From the NCBI GenBank assembly GCA_022447685.1, contig JAKVAO010000081.1, positions 1 to 10,616 of the forward strand: a DNA stretch of 10,616 bases. The letters are read 5' to 3'. The notes beneath the pieces are model-generated. The model saw only the letters and a program-made list of their open reading frames with translations. It was not told the origin of the DNA and did no database searches. The number at the start of each line of letters is the position of its first letter. The stretch's first letter is position 1. Both the position numbers and the translations under genes were made by a program. Below, one piece after another: positions 6,809-10,616 of this stretch. This stretch comes from Candidatus Caenarcanales bacterium. Its GTDB lineage: Bacteria; Cyanobacteriota; Vampirovibrionia; LMEP-6097.

Positions 6809-7995
6809 ATGAAGAGTGATAACAGTGGTTGGGAACCTGGGCACAATCCCATGGATCAGGGATATTTAATTAATAATAATTTTCCAAAAGTCAGAAAAGA
6901 TGTTCCCGCAAATAATCCACAACTGAGTACAGAAAAGAGTAGAAGAATACTTGAGAATTCACTCACCGCATCAGCTGTGATCTGGAAGAACGATTTCCAT
7001 TTCTCAACCAAGATGAAATCTTAGGATATATCCAAAAAGTAATGAGAAATATCTAAATCAAGTTATTAGTTTAATGGTGAGAAAAACCGTACCTATTTCA
7101 ATTCAGATCCTAAATATAAAGAACATCAATTCGCTTATGATATTTATCCTATAGAAGATAGTCGAAACTTCACTGTTCCCAGTCAAAGAGAAATATTAGA
7201 TTTTTTCACAGAACCTGAAAATAAAAAACTACAAAATCTAATTGACTTCTACACCAAAGGTGGTAAAGCCAAGCATTTCATTGATGACAAAGAAAAACTA
7301 GCTTATTTAAATATCTTCGCTAGAGATATAGACATAATTCTCTAAAGTATGGTCGACAAAAATATTATTCTAATTGATCAGAGCACTGAATCAAAAAGTA
7401 TCGCTTTGACTCCTAAATACTGGCTGAAAAGCCTGCCTAAGTTTTAATAAACTAGTCTCTCACACTAATGATAAGTAATTAGAATATCTAAATGATAGAA
7501 ACATTATTTTAAGAGTCGACAAAGACTATAAATTAACAGAAGATATTCTCACGGAAGAAATAAATAAACTCATAGATAAATATTCAAACTATAAACTTAG
7601 AAATAGATACCGGCTTCAGTATAAATCCATTAGTTGATGACCTTCAAAGAAAAGACGAAAAAAATGACTTAGATAAAATCGTTGATTACTTAGACTTAGC
7701 TTGGACAAACGAAGACAAAGTTAAACTTGGCTCAGAAGTTTTCAAAGAAATTTTCCCCTAAACTTTTGCAAAACCTCCTAAACAAAAATTACTACCTGAA
7801 TATATAAGCCTAGACGATCTCTATCACAAAATAGCTCAAGTTAAACTTAAGCGCAAGAATAAAGAGTACACAATCAGATACGGCAACCTTCATAGAAAAT
7901 TAGCTGATTTACTTATTCAAAACTTACAAAAAGAGATCCCTGGAGTTCCATTTAAATTATTAAGTCCAGACAAACTTATAATGCTAAAATCTTAA
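6809..7995 (+). pseudogene. Decayed Lys/Asn-rich gene with many lesions
   Basis: A chain of open segments in alternating frames. Frame 2 is open at 6809-7021 (71 aa from the ATG, TAG 7022). Frame 1 is open at 6955-7053 and frame 3 from about 7023. Frame 2 is open at 7070-7342 (TAA 7343) and, past that stop, at 7346-7444 (TAA 7445). Frame 3 is open at 7479-7634. Frame 1 is open at 7576-7758 (TAA 7759) and, past that stop, at 7762-7992 (TAA 7993). Joined, these give roughly 390 residues, hydrophilic and rich in Lys, Asp, Leu and Asn, with no signal peptide. I recognise no family. At least three stops and four frame changes make this a clear pseudogene. Its last stop lies 2 nt before the start of the exported FKBP gene, the same close spacing as in intact operons here, so the live ancestor was probably part of that transcription unit. 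Confidence 0.65.
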
Positions 7996-7997
7996 TT

Positions 7998-8513
7998 ATG
8001 GTTTTCAAAAAAGTTTCTAAACTCCTTTTAAGTATAGTAGTTGCTTTGTCTATATGTCTAAACTCTGTCGAAGCTAAAAAAGTAGTAGAGGATGGCGATA
8101 CAGTCGAAGTTAAGTACACTGGATATCTAGATGACGATAGAATTTTTGATTCTAATAACTTCGAAGAAGATAAAACACTTAAATTTATAGTTGGATCTGG
8201 AGCTGTGCTTGAAGATTTCAACAACTCAATTCTTGGTCTTTCAAAGAAAGAAGAAACTACAGTATTTATCCCAGCAGCTAAAGCTTACGGTGAAGTAGAT
8301 AAGAACAAAATTATTAAACTAAACACTAAACAACTTCCTAAGGATTCAGAACCAGGAAAAAGACTGGAACTAAGATCTCTTAACCGTACTATCCCGGTAA
8401 GACTAGTTGAAGTTGATGGCGATACTGCTTATGTAGATGCTAACCACTTACTTTCTGGTAAGAGTTTGAAATTTGATATAAAGGTAATCAAAATTTCTAA
8501 AGCTGATGACTAA
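7998..8513 (+). CDS. Exported SlyD-like FKBP-type peptidyl-prolyl isomerase
   Basis: Peptidyl-prolyl cis-trans isomerase and probable folding factor of the FKBP family, SlyD branch. Residues 1-26 form a Sec signal peptide with probable cleavage after VEA, so the mature protein acts outside the cytoplasmic membrane. The FKBP half opens with VEDGDTVEVKYTGYLDDDRIFDS (29-51) and continues with LKFIVGSGAVLEDFNNSILGL (61-81). An insert-in-flap segment follows from about 95 to 140, in the SlyD manner. The chain closes with DTAYVDANHLLSGKSLKFDIKV (142-163), which matches the SlyD signature DANHPLAGK. The His/Cys-rich metal-binding tail of E. coli SlyD is absent. The total is 171 aa. A Cys at 20 lies in the hydrophobic core but the preceding LSI is a poor lipobox. 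It overlaps the next exported protein by 8 nt (ATGACTAA), so the two are probably made together. Confidence 0.9.
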   Translation: MVFKKVSKLLLSIVVALSICLNSVEAKKVVEDGDTVEVKYTGYLDDDRIFDSNNFEEDKTLKFIVGSGAVLEDFNNSILGLSKKEETTVFIPAAKAYGEVDKNKIIKLNTKQLPKDSEPGKRLELRSLNRTIPVRLVEVDGDTAYVDANHLLSGKSLKFDIKVIKISKADD

Positions 8514-9120
8514 AAAACTAATCGTCCTTCTATTTATAGGTATTTTCTCTATTAATCCTGTTATCGCAAGAAATGATGAGATAGTGGGCGCACAGCGTAT
8601 ACTCAGAATGAATAAAACTAACCCTGCGGTTTACACCTTAGCTCTCACTTCTAAGAACACCCGTAGAGTTTCTGGAACTAATCAAACTATCAGCTGGGAC
8701 AATAGCGACAGATTAACTTTGATGCTGATCCCTAAGACTGTAATGCAATTAGATCTAAATCCAATCAAAGTGCTATTTATGCCTTGGACTATATTTACAT
8801 CTAAAAAAAGACTTAGAAACCATGCTGAAATTAGAGATTTGGAATTAGAGATGAGAAGAGATGGTAACCGAGAAGACTGCCAAGGCTCAAATTTCCGTTA
8901 TGTTGATGCAAACAATGATAGAAATTCTCAGTATTTGAAGAGTAACTACCCACTTCTCATCAAACAAATGGATTTCGACAGGAAAATTGCCCTCAAAGAT
9001 TTCCCGATGAGCTGTATTAAAGATGGAACAAGCCTATTTGCTTATATAAAAAGAGACAATAATACTAGTTTAGGTGACTATGTAGCCTCAGAAATCATAG
9101 ATTATATTCACGTACATTAA
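8506..9120 (+). CDS. Exported protein of unknown function, 204 aa
   Basis: I do not recognise a family. Residues 1-21 form a good Sec signal peptide: MTKK, a hydrophobic core from LIVLLFIGIF, probable cleavage after VIA at 21. The mature part looks like a soluble, mixed alpha/beta periplasmic domain with a strand-rich first third (VYTLALTS, QTISWDNSDRLTLMLIPK), a basic middle (SKKRLRNHAEIRDLELEMRRDG, about 99-120) and two cysteines, Cys125 and Cys170, which could form one disulfide. The start codon lies inside the end of the FKBP gene (8-nt overlap), so translational coupling is likely, and the isomerase may help fold this product; that link is inferred from position. There is no lipobox and no membrane segment after the signal peptide. 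Confidence 0.7.
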   Translation: MTKKLIVLLFIGIFSINPVIARNDEIVGAQRILRMNKTNPAVYTLALTSKNTRRVSGTNQTISWDNSDRLTLMLIPKTVMQLDLNPIKVLFMPWTIFTSKKRLRNHAEIRDLELEMRRDGNREDCQGSNFRYVDANNDRNSQYLKSNYPLLIKQMDFDRKIALKDFPMSCIKDGTSLFAYIKRDNNTSLGDYVASEIIDYIHVH

Positions 9121-9149
9121 AAAAATTTAATAAAACTCCCAAAAAAAGC

Positions 9150-9177
9150 TAAAGTTTCTAGGTTAACCTGCCGATAT
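9150..9177 (+). promoter_or_regulatory. Sigma-28 (FliA/SigD) promoter upstream of flgM
   Basis: TAAAGTTT at 9150-9157 matches the sigma-28 -35 element exactly. GCCGATAT at 9170-9177 matches the -10 element at seven of eight positions of the enteric consensus GCCGATAA and all of the Bacillus form. The spacer is 12 nt, one longer than the usual 11. Transcription would start near 9184, leaving a leader of about 22 nt. In enteric bacteria flgM is likewise transcribed from a sigma-28 promoter, which supports both calls. Confidence 0.85.
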
Positions 9178-9190
9178 ATATGGGTAGGAC

Positions 9191-9196
9191 AAGGGG
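9191..9196 (+). promoter_or_regulatory. Ribosome binding site of flgM
   Basis: AAGGGG lies 9 nt before the ATG at 9206. It is notable because it is the only clear Shine-Dalgarno-like sequence in front of any gene of this window, and it settles the start codon. Confidence 0.55.
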
Positions 9197-9205
9197 TTAA
9201 AAAAT

Positions 9206-9607
9206 ATGAATGACAAGGTTGTAAATACAAGAAAGGTAGCCGAAGCGGGTTATGTCGTGGGTTTATTAAAGGACCGGAAAGAGGAAAAGCTCAGAAGAGT
9301 TAACAAAAAGCGCAAAAAACAGTTTGGCGACGATTCCTCAGATATAAGTTTTTCAGAAGAACAATCAAATAATTTTGAAGCAGCAGAATCTTACTATGAA
9401 TTTGTTTCTACTGCGATAGAAAATACACCAGATGTTAGACCATCAGTGGTTAGAGCTTTAAAAGAAATACAGAAAAAAGGCAGAAATATTAATGATATTT
9501 ATCCAGCAAAGCAACTTGCAGATAAACAATCTCTAAGAAAAATGCTATTCATTAATAGTAATGTCACTAGCGCAATCGAAACAGCAGAAGAAAAAGAAAC
9601 AGCTTAG
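9206..9607 (+). CDS. flgM: FlgM-like anti-sigma-28 factor
   Basis: Probable negative regulator that holds the flagellar sigma factor sigma-28 inactive until the hook-basal body is complete. The C-terminal region of the 133-aa product carries the family pattern: TPDVRPSVVRALKEIQKKG (74-92) followed by NINDIYPAKQLADK (94-107), comparable to the D-(I/V)-R-x-x-x-V-x-x-(L/I)-(K/R) and (I/V)-x-P-x-x-(I/L)-A-x-K elements of FlgM. A basic segment (RKEEKLRRVNKKRKKQ, 24-39) and an acidic Ser/Asp/Glu stretch (42-56) make the N-terminal half disordered, as expected for a secreted unfolded protein. It is longer than typical FlgM (about 90-100 aa), with an extended N-terminus. The near-perfect sigma-28 promoter upstream is independent support and suggests feedback on its own synthesis. 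The 3' end contains the gatD start. Family membership rests on pattern and context. Confidence 0.72.
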   Translation: MNDKVVNTRKVAEAGYVVGLLKDRKEEKLRRVNKKRKKQFGDDSSDISFSEEQSNNFEAAESYYEFVSTAIENTPDVRPSVVRALKEIQKKGRNINDIYPAKQLADKQSLRKMLFINSNVTSAIETAEEKETA

Positions 9608-10496
9608 ACTAGTTCATTTTTATCCAGATCTACTCAATCTCTATGGAGATTACGGTAATATTTTGGCGATTCAGCGCCGAGCCGAATGGCGAGGCATAGA
9701 AGTGAGTATCACGAATATAGATCTCAACACAGATACTAATTTGGATATTAAACAATTCGATATTGCGTTCATGGGCGGTGGTCAAGATAGACAACAAGTC
9801 AGAGTTGCAGATGATTTTCTAGCAAGAAAAGAGAAAATAACTGAAGCTGTAGACGATGGCTTGGTTATTCTCGCTATCTGTGGTGGTTATCAATTACTCG
9901 GAAAAAGCTATGAAAGTTCAGAGGCTGAGCAGATCCCAGGTTTGGGAATTCTAAATGTAGAAACTCGTGCTCAGACTAGAAAGTCAAAAGAAAAACAGCA
10001 GAGACTAATCGGAAACCTCAGTGCAAAGCTACTTAAACCACTTAAAATACAAGAGTATCTTCAAGCGAGCTTAGATCAAGATACTTATAAAAATTCTATT
10101 TATTCCTGTGAAACCCTGGTTGGATTTGAGAATCACTCTGGTGAGACTTATATTCTGTGCGACTCATACACCGAGAATCAGAACAAAGAATTACCAACAA
10201 ATAAAGATAATTCAAGCAAGATTAGCGAAAATTCTTTCGAGCAAATCCAAGCTCTAGCCGAAGTGCTTCAAGGTAAGGGTAATAATCTTGAGGATAAGCA
10301 AGAAGGCGTGCTTTATAAAAATATTTTTGGGACTTATTTACACGGCAGTTTACTACCTAAAAACCCACATCTAGTGGATGAATTGATTTTCAGGGCACTA
10401 GATAGGCGAAATGTACAATTAAGCCCAGAAGAGTGGCTTAGTATAGATGATAGGCTTGAAACTCAGGCTCATAGGAAGGCTTTAAGCTTGAGATAA
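9561..10496 (+). CDS. gatD: Lipid II isoglutaminyl synthase, glutamine amidotransferase subunit GatD
   Basis: Class I (CobB/CobQ-like) glutamine amidotransferase that supplies ammonia to MurT for amidation of the alpha-carboxyl of D-Glu in lipid II, at the cytoplasmic face. LRLVHFYPDLLNLYGDYGN (15-33) is the typical N-terminus and FMGGGQDRQQ (70-79) follows. AICGGYQLLG (105-114) is the nucleophile elbow with Cys107, VGFENHSGET (187-196) is typical of the family, and GTYLHGSLLPKNP (257-269) carries His261. At 311 aa it is longer than the roughly 243 aa of S. aureus GatD, mainly through hydrophilic insertions at about 137-183 and 203-247. The ATG at 9561 is the only usable start before the conserved region, giving a Lys/Gln-rich 13-residue extension and a 47-nt overlap with flgM. 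No Shine-Dalgarno precedes it, so coupling to flgM translation is likely. MurT, often adjacent elsewhere, is not in this window. Confidence 0.92.
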   Translation: MSLAQSKQQKKKKQLRLVHFYPDLLNLYGDYGNILAIQRRAEWRGIEVSITNIDLNTDTNLDIKQFDIAFMGGGQDRQQVRVADDFLARKEKITEAVDDGLVILAICGGYQLLGKSYESSEAEQIPGLGILNVETRAQTRKSKEKQQRLIGNLSAKLLKPLKIQEYLQASLDQDTYKNSIYSCETLVGFENHSGETYILCDSYTENQNKELPTNKDNSSKISENSFEQIQALAEVLQGKGNNLEDKQEGVLYKNIFGTYLHGSLLPKNPHLVDELIFRALDRRNVQLSPEEWLSIDDRLETQAHRKALSLR

Positions 10497-10616
10497 ATAC
10501 TTTTTCATTCAGGTGCGCAAAAAAGCATTGACACAAAGCTTCGTAACTACTCAGGTAAGTTGAAAATTAGCAGCAAATATGTTTTGGCAAGCTAGAATTG
10601 CAGATTGTCCTAATCT
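10497..10616. other. Non-coding end of window
   Basis: The last 120 bases after gatD hold no recognisable gene, hairpin terminator or repeat. A TTGACA at 10528-10533 matches a -35 element, but no -10-like hexamer lies 16-18 nt downstream. Short open stretches end quickly in all frames. The beginning of murT is not visible here. Confidence 0.4.

Noticed and set aside
8017..8060. Lipoprotein signal at Cys20 of the FKBP
   Set aside because: The residues before the cysteine (LSI) do not fit a lipobox, and a better signal peptidase I site (VEA) follows.
10528..10533. TTGACA as a promoter for a gene beyond the window
   Set aside because: No -10 hexamer at 16-18 nt spacing.

Overview
The window is AT-rich bacterial DNA (roughly one third G+C by eye). 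It carries genes expected of a diderm, motile bacterium: the C-terminal end of an outer-membrane beta-barrel, three exported proteins with Sec signal peptides, a FlgM-like anti-sigma factor behind a near-consensus sigma-28 promoter, and a GatD subunit of the lipid II amidation enzyme. A low-G+C flagellated diderm with GatD, and with almost no Shine-Dalgarno sequences, suggests the non-photosynthetic sister group of Cyanobacteria (Melainabacteria/Vampirovibrionia). This is an inference; no rRNA or marker gene in the window settles it.

Layout from left to right. Positions 28-1505 (+) hold a Lys/Asn-rich gene broken by frame changes and an internal stop. It runs tail to tail into 1502-1873 (-), a 5'-truncated remnant of an outer-membrane beta-barrel gene. 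Two intact + strand genes follow, 2 nt apart: rsmI (16S rRNA 2'-O-methyltransferase) and a DUF900 alpha/beta hydrolase. A 128-bp element with perfect 16-bp terminal inverted repeats fills most of the convergent gap that follows. On the - strand, an exported proline-rich protein and hisB form an ATGA-coupled pair. Their upstream region holds a plausible sigma-70-type promoter and a perfect 16-bp palindrome next to the start codon.

On the + strand, a creatininase-family amidohydrolase is followed after 2 nt by an unrecognised 181-aa protein. Positions 6809-7995 are a second heavily decayed reading frame. It ends 2 nt before an exported SlyD-like FKBP prolyl isomerase, which overlaps a second exported protein of unknown function by 8 nt. 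A sigma-28 promoter then drives flgM, whose 3' end contains the start codon of gatD (47-nt overlap).

The most interesting point is this last unit. The arrangement predicts that a peptidoglycan-precursor amidation subunit is expressed from a flagellar-class promoter together with the anti-sigma factor. The two decayed genes and the inverted-repeat element show a locus being remodelled around intact housekeeping genes. I found no CRISPR array, tRNA, rRNA, transposase or recognisable defence system.
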